A stretch of 64,000 bases of DNA from Sporobolomyces roseus (taxonomy: Eukaryota > Basidiomycota > Microbotryomycetes > Sporidiobolales > Sporidiobolaceae): the NCBI GenBank assembly GCA_016617785.1, contig JADILM010000006.1:930001-994000 (forward strand), given 5' to 3'. Below the pieces are notes generated by a model. It was not told the DNA's origin and ran no database searches. It worked only from the letters and a program-made list of their open reading frames with translations. Shown here one piece after another: positions 11,227-24,104 of this stretch. Position 1 is the first letter of the stretch, and every line of letters starts with the position of its first letter. A program made the position numbers and the translations under genes.

Positions 11227-14200
11227 ATGTCTGCACCTGGAGCTCCCCAAATCTCGAAAGAGGACATCAAGCTTGATCACGACCACGTCCCTACCCACGC
11301 CGACGCCAAGATCGATATCAAGACTATCCTCTCATCAAAATCTGACCGTGCTGGTCGAATCGACGCTGCTAAGGAGCTCGTTGATCTCGTCAAGCTCGAG
11401 GGACCTCACGCCTTTGTTCGCCTCCATCTCTCCGATGCGATCATCTCCGGTCTAGGTGACAAGAAGAACGCTGGTAAGTTGGAAACGATGAGATCTTACG
11501 GTTAGAAGTGAAGAAGCTGATCAAGAGGATTTCTTATTTATCTATTAGGTGTTCGTGAGGGAGCTCTCGACCTCCTCTCGATCCTCGTCGAGCAAGGTCT
11601 CGGTAACGCTGTTGAGCCTTTCTTCTTCGAGAAGCTCATGCACACCATCGTTTCCGAAACCTTTGCCGATAAGGAGAAGGTCGTTCGTGAGGCCGCCGTC
11701 GAGGCCACCAAATCGGTTGTTCAAGTTTCGACCTCCTGGGCTGTCCCCACCTTCCTCCCCATCCTCCTCGAGCAAATCCGAACTGCTGGAAAGTGGCAAG
11801 TCAAGATCGGTGCTCTCCAAATCATCGACCAACTCGTCATCTCCGCTCCCGATCAATGCGCTCGTCTCATGCCCGACATTATCCCTACCATGACCGACGC
11901 TATCTGGGACACCAAGTCTGATGTCAAGAAGGCTGCTCGAACTACCCTCAACAACCTTTGCGCTCTCGTTTCGAACAAGGATATTGAAAAGTTCATTCCC
12001 GCTTTGATGTGAGTCTCTCCCTCTTCCTTCGCTTAGTGTCTCTTTCGGTTCAAGTAGCTGACTTCTCGATCCCTTTCTTAGCAACTCGCTCATCAACCCC
12101 GTCGAGGAGACCACCAAGACCATTCAACTCCTTGCCGCTACCACTTTCGTTCAAGAAGTCGACTCGCCTACCCTCGCTCTCATGGCTCCCCTCCTCTCCC
12201 GTGGTCTTACCGAGAAGCTCACCGCTACCATCCGAAAGGTCGCTGTCATTATCGACAACATGACCAAACTCGTCGACAACGAACACACTATCCGACCCTT
12301 CGTCCCCAAACTTCTTCCCGGTCTCGTCAAGGTAGAGAAGACTGTCGGTGACCCAGAAGCTCGTGGTGTCGTCGTCAAGGCCATCAAGACCCTTCGTGAG
12401 ACCGCCAACTGCACTGGTGACGGATCCGACCTCCCTCCTCCTCGTCACATCACCTCGAAGGAAACCGCTCCCCGACTTATCGCTGCCATCCGAAAGGTCG
12501 ACTCGGCTTCCCACCTCGACGAATCTTCCCCTCTCATCGATTACACCGCTCAACTCGCTGCCCATCTCTGCAACGCCCGTAACTGGGAGTCTACCGAGTG
12601 GGAGTCTGCTCTCGTTCCTTACGTTACCCTCACCCTTCCTCACTCGATCCGCGCCAACTCTGCCATCGGTGTCGTCAAGGATGTTCTCGAGCGATCCGCT
12701 TCCGACGAGGGAGAGACCGTCGAGGCTTTCGCCGATGAGGAGGAGGGTGAAGATCTCTGTAACTGTACCTTCTCGCTCGCCTACGGTGCCAAGATTCTCC
12801 TCAACACCGCTACCCTTCGTCTCAAGCGTGGACACCGATACGGACTCTGTGGACGAAACGGATCTGGAAAGTCGACCCTCATGCGAGCCATCGACAACGG
12901 TCAAGTCGAAGGTTTCCCTTCGCCCGACGAGGTCCGAACTTTCTACGTCGAGCACGATGTCGATGGTGACGAGACCGAGAACTCGATCATCTCGTTCGTT
13001 ATCAAGGATCCCCGTATTCTCAAGACTGAGGAGCAATGCCGAGATGTCCTCGAGACTGTCGGTTTCACTCGTGAACGTCAAGAGGCTGCCATCGGTTCCC
13101 TTTCTGGAGGATGGAAGATGAAGCTCGCCCTCGCTCGTGCTATCCTCTTCGAAGCCGATATCCTTCTCCTCGATGAACCCACCAACCATTTGGATGTCCT
13201 CAACGTCGCTTGGCTCGAGAACTACCTTTGCTCGCTCAAGACTTGCACTTCCATCATCGTTTCCCGTACGTTGACCACTTCTCTCCATCGATTCGAACGA
13301 TCGACTGACCTTTCTCTCCTCAATCTCGAATAGACGATTCTGGATTCCTCAACCACGTCTGTACCGATATCCTTCACTTGCACAAGTTCAAGGTCAAGCG
13401 ATACCCCGGTAACCTCGACGAGTTCGTCAAGTTCGTTCCCGAGGCCAAGGCTTACTACGAGCTCAACCCCCTCGAGGACTACAACTTCACCTTCCCCAAC
13501 CCTCCTCTCCTCGATGGTGTCAAGACCAAGGAGAAGTCGCTCATGAAGATGCGTCACGTCGCTTTCCAATACCCTACTTCCCCCGTTCAACAACTTTACG
13601 ACATCTCCCTCCAAGTCTCCCTCTCTTCCCGTGTCGCCGTTCTCGGACCCAACGGATCCGGAAAGTCTACTCTCGTCAAGCTTCTCGTCGGAGAGACTGA
13701 ACCCAACAAGGGTGGTGAGGTCTGGAAGCACCCCAACTTGGTCATCGGATACGTTGCTCAACACGCTTTCCACCACATCGATCACCACCTCGACTTGACT
13801 CCTCTTCAATACATGCTCCAACGATACCAAACTGGAGAGGATCTCGAAGAGCTCGCCAAGGGAAACCGAAAGCTTTCCGAGGAGGAGGAGAAGAAGATGA
13901 AGGAAGGCGCCACCGTTGTCGTCGAAGGCGTCAAGCGAACGATCGACGAGATCACCAACCGAAAGAAGCTCAAGCAATCTTTCGAGTACGAGTGTACTTT
14001 CAAGGGTCTCTCCTCATCCGAGAACCTTTGGCTTCCTCGTGATGAGCTTATCCGACGTGGTTTCGAGAAGAAGGTACGCTCTCTCTCTCTTCCTTTTTCA
14101 TTGTTTGATCTCTTTTACTGACTCTGCTCTCTCGCTCATCTAGGTTATGGAAGTCGATTCCCGAGAGGCTCAAAAGGCTGGTCTCCTCCGACCCCTCGTC

Positions 14201-14719
14201 CGAAAGGAAATCGAATCTCACTTCGTCGATTTCGGTCTCGAACCCGAATTCACCACCCACAACACCATGCGTGGTCTTTCCGGAGGACAAAAGGTCAAGG
14301 TCGTTCTCGCTGCCGCTACCTGGCGACGACCCCACGTTGTCATCCTCGATGAGCCTACCAACTACTTGGACCGAGAATCGCTCGCCGCCCTCATCTCTGC
14401 CCTCAAGACCTTCGAAGGAGGTGTCCTCGTCATTACTCACAACCGAGAGTTCTCCGAGTCGATCTGTACCGAAGTCTGGGCTATGCGAGACGGTCACCTT
14501 ACCGCCTCTGGACACAACTGGGTCGAGGGACAAGGAACTGGAGCTCGTATCGACACCAAGAAGGACGAGGAGGAGGACGTCTTCGATGCCATGGGTAACA
14601 AGATTGATGCTCCCAAGAAGGTGAAGAAGATCACTTCTTCCGAGGCACGAAAGGCCAAGAAGGAGCGAATGGCGCGCAAGAAGCTCGGTCTCGCTTCTGA
14701 CAACGAGGAGGACTTCTAG
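11227..14719 (+). CDS. TEF3: Translation elongation factor 3 (EF-3), ABC-F ATPase
   Basis: EF-3 is the fungal ribosome-bound ATPase that releases deacyl-tRNA from the E site during elongation. Five exons (11227-11473, 11549-12008, 12082-13265, 13334-14073, 14144-14719) give 1,068 aa, close to the usual length. N-terminal HEAT repeats come first. ABC1 follows with Walker [11 protein letters not shown], signature [14 protein letters not shown] and Walker [16 protein letters not shown]2 has [30 protein letters not shown] and [12 protein letters not shown], with the chromodomain-like insert between its halves. A Lys-rich tail ([18 protein letters not shown]) ends the protein. An in-frame ATG at 11215 would add four residues (MPAA). 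Codon use is strongly biased to C-ending codons and CGA/CGT arginine, unlike its neighbours, which fits very high expression. Confidence 0.97.
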
Positions 14720-15204
14720 ACGATCTCTTTTCAACCTGTCGTGTCCCAACCCCCCTCTTGCATCTACTATCACGCCCCCGCCCCACTCACTCTTCTTCGT
14801 TAATACCTCGTCCCCCCCCTTCGGATTCTGTCTTTTTGGTCCGCTTTAGAACTCGTTGTAGCTTGTTACTTTCTTCACTGCTTTTCCTTTTGCTCTCTCT
14901 CTCTACACTTTTTTGTGCATGCTGCCATTCATATTAGAAAGGCTTTCGCCGCATCATATTATCGAGTTCGTTCGTCTCCGTCGAGAGGCTTCAATCCTAA
15001 TTTGCGAATCTTCAAGTTTCTGCCTCTCTCGGGTTCGTCTTCTGCATCGGCTGTCTGCCTTGACTGTCGTCGTCGACACTAGTTCTGCAGGAGGCAGGGA
15101 AGATCTCGTGTGTGAACTCGATTGGTGAATTTTCGAAATCGAACCTTTCTTCCTTCTCCTCTCACCTCGCTGTCTTCGAATCTGCTCTCGAGTCGTTCCA
15201 GATC
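14720..15204. other. Intergenic between EF-3 and NTAQ1
   Basis: EF-3 3' region followed by the promoter side of the next plus-strand gene. It is pyrimidine-rich at first; no gene or RNA is seen. Confidence 0.5.
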
Positions 15205-16177
15205 ATGTCGACACCTTTGGATTATACTCTAGCACCCTCTTCCGTACGAACTACGCCCTCGACTTCAACTTCAATCCCATCTCAAAGTCAGTCAACTACC
15301 TTTCGTCCGGACCCCGATATCAGCTATACGCCTTTCTATTGCGAGGAGAATATCTATCGACTGATACAAGGACTCATTCACCTCCCAAACATTCGTCTAT
15401 GGGCTTGTTTCGTCTCGAATTTGGATCGGACAGCGTTGCTTTTTCATCAAAGAGCGTCGAAGCAGACTGAGGAGGAGGGTAGCTACGTGATTTGGGACTA
15501 TCATGTGTTCGCTGTAGCGGCCATTCGAGAAGCGGAAGGGGAGAAATTCAGAGCTTTTGACCAGGACTCGTCAATCAGCTATCCAACAGGTCTCGAAGGC
15601 GAGTTCGCAAGCTCGTATCCTTCTGCGAGCGACCGAATTGACGTATACACTGGCTCGCGGAAGCAGAATACATTGCAGCTACGTTCGCGCCCGACCTTTT
15701 TCGTCAAAGTATCTTTAACCCTTCATTGGAGAGGTCAGTCTCGCTTCTATCGACTCCTTGATAGGTTCACTGACTCTTCGTAACTCTATGTAATAGCCGA
15801 ATCAGAGTAGTTCGCGGACAAGATCTCCTTGACAACTTTGCTTCGTCTCGAGAACACATGGAAAGTTGCATCGCTTCCCTCGACGAGTCTCCAAGCTGAT
15901 ACCGGAAGTTGCACACTCACAGCTGGTCAAAGATTCAACTCTGTCTACCCTCGACACACGAACAACGCCTCAAGCTCAGTATATCCACACGCCTCCCACA
16001 CATCCTCCGATTTGCGGACCTCTAGCTCTCAAACGAGGCGAAAAGGACAATCTCTGGACCAACTTCCTCGACATGCGGCTGCCTAGGGAAAGGGAAGAGG
16101 TTGAACGAATGGAGGAATGCTACGGTGTCGTTCTCGAGAGGCCTGAAGAACTTTGCGAATACATTCATTCTAGTTGA
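15205..16177 (+). CDS. Protein N-terminal glutamine amidohydrolase (NTAQ1, WDYHV family)
   Basis: NTAQ1 converts N-terminal Gln of proteins to Glu, feeding the Arg/N-degron pathway. The start at 15205 gives MSTPLDYTLAP. The catalytic Cys lies in PFYCEENIYRL, the catalytic His in the family hallmark VIWDYHVFAV, and the third triad residue in FDQDSS. An intron (about 15,592-15,687) and a second (about 15,743-15,797) join YPTATFAPDLFRQSIF to RIRVVRGQDLLDNFASSREH, which matches the RVIRADSYLKNFASDRSHM region of the human enzyme. The C-terminal exon has YIHTPPTHPPICG, NLWTNFLDMR and the terminal YIHSS. Between these, at about 15,860-15,905, a frame change requires a very short (about 44 nt) intron; this is the weakest point of the model. 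Confidence 0.85.
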
Positions 16178-16630
16178 TCTAGGTACGGTGAACGCGGCGA
16201 GCTATTTGGCACAGCCATTGACTCTTTGTGTCGTTGGTATTCCTCTGCTCATGTATCAGCTCAACTCGATGCGATTGACGAGCGCTGGCGATTTCTGATT
16301 TCTGAGCGAGAAATCTCGAATTTTTGACTGCTTCTTCCAGATTGTATCGTACTTCTCTTCTCTCATGCGATCTTGCAGTCGCACACTCTCGTTTCTCACC
16401 TCGGTTTTGCAAGCTTGCGAAAAATGATGCGACCTCATAGTTACCGGATCGGAGACCATAAAAGTCCTCTTTCCTCAACTTCCTTCGCCGGCACGCTCTT
16501 CTGATCAATCGGACGGCAGAAGAGACCGCACAAACGTATAATAGACCAATACAGCACCACACAGAGCAAAAACGAACCCGAATGGTCAAGATTCAGGCTT
16601 GATCTGATCAACCAGTTTCAAGTTTCAACT
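16178..16630. other. Intergenic upstream of the Zap1-like gene
   Basis: About 450 bp without a supported gene. The overlapping minus-strand frames at 16,179-16,589 are basic and repetitive and look like chance. Confidence 0.5.
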
Positions 16631-19152
<2,522 letters not shown>

Positions 19153-19634
19153 AAGGTTTCTTTCCCTACGAGATGCCTGATTGCGAAGAACCTGATCTTG
19201 CTCTTCTTCCTCTCTTTCAGTAGCATCCCCTTCCTTGCGAAGTTTTTCAATCAGTGCCCCCGAATGAAAATGGAATAAAGTCGTTCTCTTCATTGTCTCT
19301 TTCTCTCTCTTCCTAAGCATCTCTCGAGAATGCGGAGCGAGACGTTGTGTTTGTAGTAACCCGTTACAGGGCGTGAGCCGGTCGAGTCATCGATAATGAT
19401 AAGATAGGTAAAAATCGAAAAAAGAATATTAAAGTAGAGGATCCGATCCTACGAGCAAGGGAGAAGAGAACGAATGGATATGTGGTTGCGAGGACGTCGC
19501 TGACGTTCGCTCATCATAAGGAGGGTGAAGGGGGGCACTGATAGAGGGTAGTGTACAGATCTAGATATTGGATTTGAGCTTAAACAACCTTGAACAGAAA
19601 GAAACGAGACGAGGATATGACGGAATAAGGACGA
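19153..19634. other. Convergent 3' region
   Basis: Space between the stop codons of two converging genes. AT-richer than its surroundings around 19,390-19,440 (GATAAGATAGGTAAAAATCG). No gene is seen. Confidence 0.45.
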
Positions 19635-21254
19635 TCACATTGGGCTACGGTTGGGTACGGCCATGAGTGCAGCTCCGACGGTGCAGACAGCGACGAGACC
19701 GCAGAGCAGGGAGAAGACGGCGATTCGCCATTGTGCACGAGCGACATCGGGACTGAAGACGCAGCAGCAGTGACCCCAGACAGCTAGAGATATAAAAGCG
19801 TGTCAGTACGGTCATAGACAGAGACGAAAAAACGATCATGGAGAGACGTACGAGCTGATTCGGGAACGACTCCTTTACTGACAGTTCCTCCACTCTTGTA
19901 CGAAGGGGGACGTGAAGAATCGGGAGTGAAGCTGATAGTGTGTTCTGCAGGTGCGGCTTCGTCGAGAGCAGCCTCGTTCTTCTCCCAAGGGTAAGGCGTC
20001 GCCGAAGTTTGAGTGCGGAAAGAGTTGTCGGGAGAAGATTTCTCGTCAGGATAGCCGATCGAAGACTCGTCATCCCACGAACCGTCCGATGTGGAGGAAG
20101 GTCGAGGAGAAGACATGGGAACGATTGAACCAGAAGTGACGGTGGGAGCTGCGAGTTCCCAAGGAAGTAGTTGACGATCCTCACCGCTGTAGAAATGAAA
20201 AACGTAGATCCTGCATTAGCGACGGCGAGCAGTGGTTTCAGGAAGGGCAGCGTCGACGTACAGGAGCCAGATAACACCGCAGATACGCTTGATAGCCATG
20301 ACCATGACCGCAGTTCCGAACCAGATGAAAGGTAGACCGATAACCCGATATCCTCGAGCGTGATTTGTGCTGTCGAGAGAGAAGAAAGCATGAGTATGTC
20401 GTCTAGGCCACAAAGACGAGAAGAAGCTTACAGGATAGCGACGAGAGGAGGAATGAGACCAAGGAGGAAGATGGAGAGACCAAGGCAGAAGCAGAAAGTC
20501 AATCGACGAGGTCCTGCGTTTGCGACCGAACCTCTCGCGTGAGCGGCGAGGGATCGGTTCAACGAATGCTCGATGATGTCGCGAGCTTCAGCAAAGTCCT
20601 TTGGGTCTCCAGAGTTTCCAGCTTCGACAAGAGCCTTGTCGCGAACGGCACGAGGAAGGTTGAGTTCGAGAGCTCCATCGGGAGCGAAGAAGACGTCGAG
20701 ACCTCGACGGAGCGAGTCGGAGAGGTAATCGGGGAGATGGGAAGCGGTACGAGTAGCGAGAGGATCGGTGTTGTCAGAGTATGAGGGTTCAGGTTTGGTC
20801 GAAGAAGGGTCGGCGAGGTAGTTCTTGTACTCTCTCTCGTACTCATTGAGCCACAGGATGAAGTAGAGGTTCTCAGCTGAGTACTCCTTGAACACCAGGT
20901 AGCCCTAGAACGATTGTTGAATGAACTGGGTCAGTAATTGCGAGACTAGAAGGGGAGAGAATTCATGTCCGATCGACTCACTTCGAAATCCTTCAAAGAT
21001 AGAGGTGACAAGTGTTTGTTTGCGATGACATCTGCCAGCCTGACATCGTTCAAAGGTGTGGATTTGAACGAGCGAACTGATCCGACCATTCCAGTAGCTT
21101 TCGGTGGAGAGAGAACTCGGATGGGAACTTTGAGGAGGTTTGCCAGGGGAAACATCTTGTTTTTGCTAGGACGGAGACCAGCGGGAGCTGGACGAGGGGT
21201 TGCCAATCGTCCCTTGTTGCTGGTGCTCGTGAGGGGAGGAGCGAGTGTGGCCAT
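19635..21254 (-). CDS. RGS-domain membrane protein, Rax1-like
   Basis: Five exons (21254-20982, 20904-20432, 20369-20262, 20186-19852, 19783-19635) give 445 aa. After a basic N-terminus, an RGS-like region begins with LSLKDFEGYLVFKEYSAENL and continues LYFILWLNEYEREYKNY; a later helix has RDIIEHSLNRSL. It is followed by a membrane segment FCFCLGLSIFLLGLIPPLV, a second, GLPFIWFGTAVMVMAI, a Ser/Pro-rich loop and a last C-terminal segment IAVFSLLCGLVAVCTVGAA. An RGS domain followed by a few membrane spans is the layout of yeast Rax1, which marks bud sites at the cell pole. The intron 3 donor GTACGT at 20,261 is placed inside what looks like an open frame because only this join keeps the phase (IWLL-GEDRQLLPWEL). 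Confidence 0.68.
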
Positions 21255-21789
21255 TTCGGTAAACTTGGGAGATGAGAGGGGGGGCGAATATGAGGGAGGG
21301 GGTTTAACGATTGAAGAGTGTTGTTGAACGATAGAGGTTCAATCTACGATGCTTGAATGAACTGGAGACTGAGAGAGTTGGAGAGCGTTTGCTTGTGAAA
21401 GGTGAGAGAGAGAGAAAGTTGGAAAAGGGAAAGTGTTCCCGGCAGAAGGGAGGAAGGGGAAGTGAGAGCTCGACGCTAATTTTACTGCGGGGGGTTTAAA
21501 GAGCAAGGAGAATCAGGGCCTTCATCAATTTCATCGAAGGAATCTCCATCCGAAGGGGGAAATCTTCGTACCTTTTTCTTTGATTTCCTGCCAATTTCGG
21601 TCTACCTTTCCCTGTTCCCTCCTTCTCTACCGGTTAATCTCGCATGCCTGGCCTCCTGACCCAAGAAGCTTCGGATGCCACAGAGAGAGCGGTCCCGTTA
21701 TCATCAGTCAGATTCTCGACTTGAGAATCGTTCCCTTTTCGACTTCCTCTTCCGCACTACATGCTCAGTTTCGGACTTGCGGTTTCGCA
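21255..21789. other. Upstream region of the Rax1-like gene
   Basis: Promoter side of the Rax1-like gene, adjoining the 3' end of the minus-strand spliced transcript. Purine-rich repeats (GAGAGAGAGAAAG) at about 21,405. No gene is seen. Confidence 0.4.
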
Positions 21790-23241
21790 CTAGAGAACTG
21801 ATAACCCTTTGACCCCTTTCGACTGGTAGAACAGATTTACCGTAAGCTTTCGGAGAGAGAAAGATTCCTGCACTTGTTCGCCTGGACAAAGCTTCTTCTG
21901 CAGCCATGCGTTCGAGCAACGATATCCTGGCTTGACACAGAGTGGCGAAGAGGCAATCACCGATCACTGGTGTTGGTATGCTTGGAAGGAAAGTGGCAGC
22001 GACGTGAGCTTACTCAAAGATTCAGGTGAATTGAGCTCGAATGAAATACTCACCTTGCTTGATGACTGAGCGGACGGACGCTGAAGCTCGAGCTATCTGA
22101 TCGCGGCGCTAGAAGACGTTTGGAGGTAAAAGAGAGTCAGAGGGTTGCTAACGAATGGATCGTGCTCAATGAAACGAGTCTCAAGTCGCTCGAGGTTTCC
22201 GAAGGGTGCAGAGGCGCCGGCGGATCTCGGCTCAGTACCGTACGGTACTCGATCGTATACGACTGATGCACCGAGAAGATCTGCACTTCTCGTTGGAGAG
22301 CAGAGCAAGCGAGTGCGAACCTTTGATGAGTTCTTAAAATCAACCCGTTGCACCACAAGGTACTGCAAGCTACGAATAAGTTGACCTGTATTCAATTCAT
22401 GAGTCATCGTCAGTGCTGGTTACAGGGTAGAGGGTAGTATGCGAAGGAGAGCGACAGTAAGATCAGAGTGTGAAGGATTTCAGCTTTGAACTTGTTTTCG
22501 TTTCCGAAACGTTCTCAGCTTTTTTACTTATTCATATTCGTGTTGTGTATCATATCGAGAGCGAAGGACAGAGACGGAGAGGATTTGGGCTGCTCACCGA
22601 TGATGACCAGAAGCGGACCGCTTGTTTGACTGGAAAGCTAGCTTCGAGCACGACGAGAAGCATCCGAGTCAGCTACTATACGATACTGCAGTCGAAGGAA
22701 TTCTGAAGAGGCTCAGTAGCATGCTTGCGAGTTTCCTTCTTTCTCCATTGCTCTCCCGAGGGAGAGCGGTCTGATGGAATCTGACTTTGATCGTTGAAGA
22801 CTCTGGTTCCTCCTAGCCTCGAAAGGTTCAGGAGCTGAAGACGAGACTCACCCTTAGACGCCCCTAGAATCGACGAGAGAGTCGAGTGAGGAGAAGGAAG
22901 ACAAGAGGGGAGAGGAAAGAAAGGAGACAAGCGAAATGACCGCGGAACTTTTCGGACCTCGACGACGACGCTGACAGGGATAGGCGCGATCACCACGAGC
23001 TCTCTCTTCGACAACCATACAAGCCGCGAGCGCAAGATAGATCGACGACAGCCTCTCGCTCAAGAACCCAAGAAAGAAGTAACGACGAGAAGCGCGATTT
23101 GCAGTGCGACAACGAGCGAGCTACAAAGTGAGGCATACGGTAACCTGCAGAAGAAGAGAGCGAAGAGTCAGTACAATGTCTGAATGAGAAGCTCCTTCTG
23201 TTCGTGCGTTTCGAAGGAAGTGGGGTTTTCGTTCGTAAAGA

Positions 23242-23336
23242 TCAGCTACAATATAGGCAATGTCGTTTTGTCGTTCCCATGCAACCGGCTTTCTTAATTC
23301 CAGTTGCTCAGTACAGGTCTGAGATTTGTTTCATCA
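23242..23336 (-). ncRNA. C/D-box snoRNA, U25/snR56 type, copy 2
   Basis: It lies in the intron 23410-23145. On the minus strand box C TGATGA (23336-23331), then AACAAATCTCAGACCTGTA, a perfect D' box CTGA (23311-23308) and box D CTGA (23245-23242). The guide before D' equals that of copy 1, and CAGACCTGTACTGAGC is also the sequence of the corresponding part of human U25 as I remember it. An imperfect ~21-bp stem encloses the RNA: plus-strand 23216-23236 pairs with 23342-23362. The stretch before box D (ACATTGCCTATATTGTAG) differs from copy 1 and may be a second, untested guide. The two copies also share a GGTTG and an AAGAAAG element between D' and D, so they are diverged duplicates. Confidence 0.82.
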
Positions 23337-23543
23337 GGTCGAACGAACGAAAAACCACTTCCTCCGAAAACGCACGAAGTCAGAAATCGAAGAAAGGAAG
23401 TCAGACTCACGTTGATAGCGGAAGCGAAGCGAGCATAGCTTGAAGCGATAGTAGAGAGAGAACGACCTATGAAGAAGAGACGAAAGGAGAGTCAGTTCTC
23501 CAGGTTCCTTTCATATTTCGTTTCGGTTTTTGTTCGTCTAGAT

Positions 23544-23635
23544 TCAGATAAAAAGGCAATATCGCTTTATCCTTCACTTCAACCCCTCTTTCTTGGAAAG
23601 GGGTTATCGGTACAGGTCTGAGATATATTCATCAT
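23544..23635 (-). ncRNA. C/D-box snoRNA, U25/snR56 type, copy 1
   Basis: It lies in the intron 23731-23467. On the minus strand a perfect box C ATGATGA (23635-23629) is followed by ATATATCTCAGACCTGTA and a degenerate D' box CCGA, then a box D CTGA at 23547-23544. The segment CAGACCTGTA next to the D' box is the guide known from vertebrate U25 and yeast snR56, which direct 2'-O-methylation of a conserved G in 18S rRNA (human G1490, yeast G1428) within ACAGGTCTGTGAT. Here 12 of 13 positions can pair, with one mismatch. The box D is 77 nt from the 3' splice site, a distance usual for intronic snoRNAs. The terminal stem is weak. Confidence 0.75.
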
Positions 23636-24104
23636 TATAATTGGACGGGTTTTGTCGGAATAGAGAGGTTTGGCGAGAGAAGTAGTGACTGGGGTGATGG
23701 AGGACGTATGTGGAGAGGAAAGAAGACTCACGAAAGAATAGCAAAGCTTGCGGGTTCAACGAAAGATGCGAAGAGTTGCGAGGGTTACCAAAGATGCGAT
23801 AGACTGCAGACAAAGAAACGAGCCCAAGTCAGTGTCGAGCTCAAGACGGTGTGAAAGCGACTTGTTTGAAGAGATCAGGGGTTGTTATGATGTCCACATT
23901 CCGACACTCCTTGCCCTCAACTCCCCTCGCCTCCAACTTGAGTAAACAAGAGAGACAAAATTAGAAGAGAGCGATTGGAGAGTAGGATGAATCGGAGACA
24001 ATAAATATGAAACCATCATGTCGAAAGTGGAGGGGTAGAGGGGGAGGTGAAGGACTAACCAGTGCGAGAAAGCGATGGGAAGGGAGAAGGACAGTCGAAC
24101 TCCC

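Larger units (their letters stand above)
21790..23960 (-). ncRNA. Spliced transcript hosting intronic U25-type snoRNAs; coding status unclear
   Basis: On the minus strand a chain of small exons is bounded by good splice sites: 23803-23732 (72 nt), 23466-23411 (56 nt), 23144-22852 (293 nt), 22629-22598 (32 nt), about 22387-22153, 22108-22054 (55 nt) and 21926 onward. Donors are GTGAGT or GTGAGC; CTGAC branch sites precede the acceptors. The first three exons do not share a sensible open frame: after the 56-nt exon the frame stops within eight codons of the 293-nt exon. Two of the introns contain C/D-box snoRNAs. Exons from 22629 to a stop at 21790 can be joined in one frame (for example IIGQLIRSLQYLVVQ, then ERLETRFIEHDPFRRDQIAR), so the 3' half might encode an unknown protein of about 150 aa. 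I recognise no family. The simplest reading is a largely non-coding snoRNA host gene; the transcription start is not defined. Confidence 0.55.

Noticed and set aside
12050..13977. Very long minus-strand frames (412 and 251 aa) opposite EF-3
   Set aside because: Shadows caused by the strong codon bias of EF-3; rich in Gly/Asp/Glu/Ser without any motif.
22599..22705. Plus-strand ATGATGA and CTGA, resembling a C/D RNA
   Set aside because: The transcript here runs on the minus strand, the spacing is long and there is no terminal stem or plausible guide.
22854..23063. Minus-strand open frame of 69 aa and overlapping 119-aa frame
   Set aside because: They run over splice sites of the snoRNA host transcript, do not join the flanking exons in phase and show no family motif.
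24010..24025. Minus-strand ATGATGG as box C of a further snoRNA
   Set aside because: No box D within a normal distance (the next good CTGA is about 140 nt away) and no stem.
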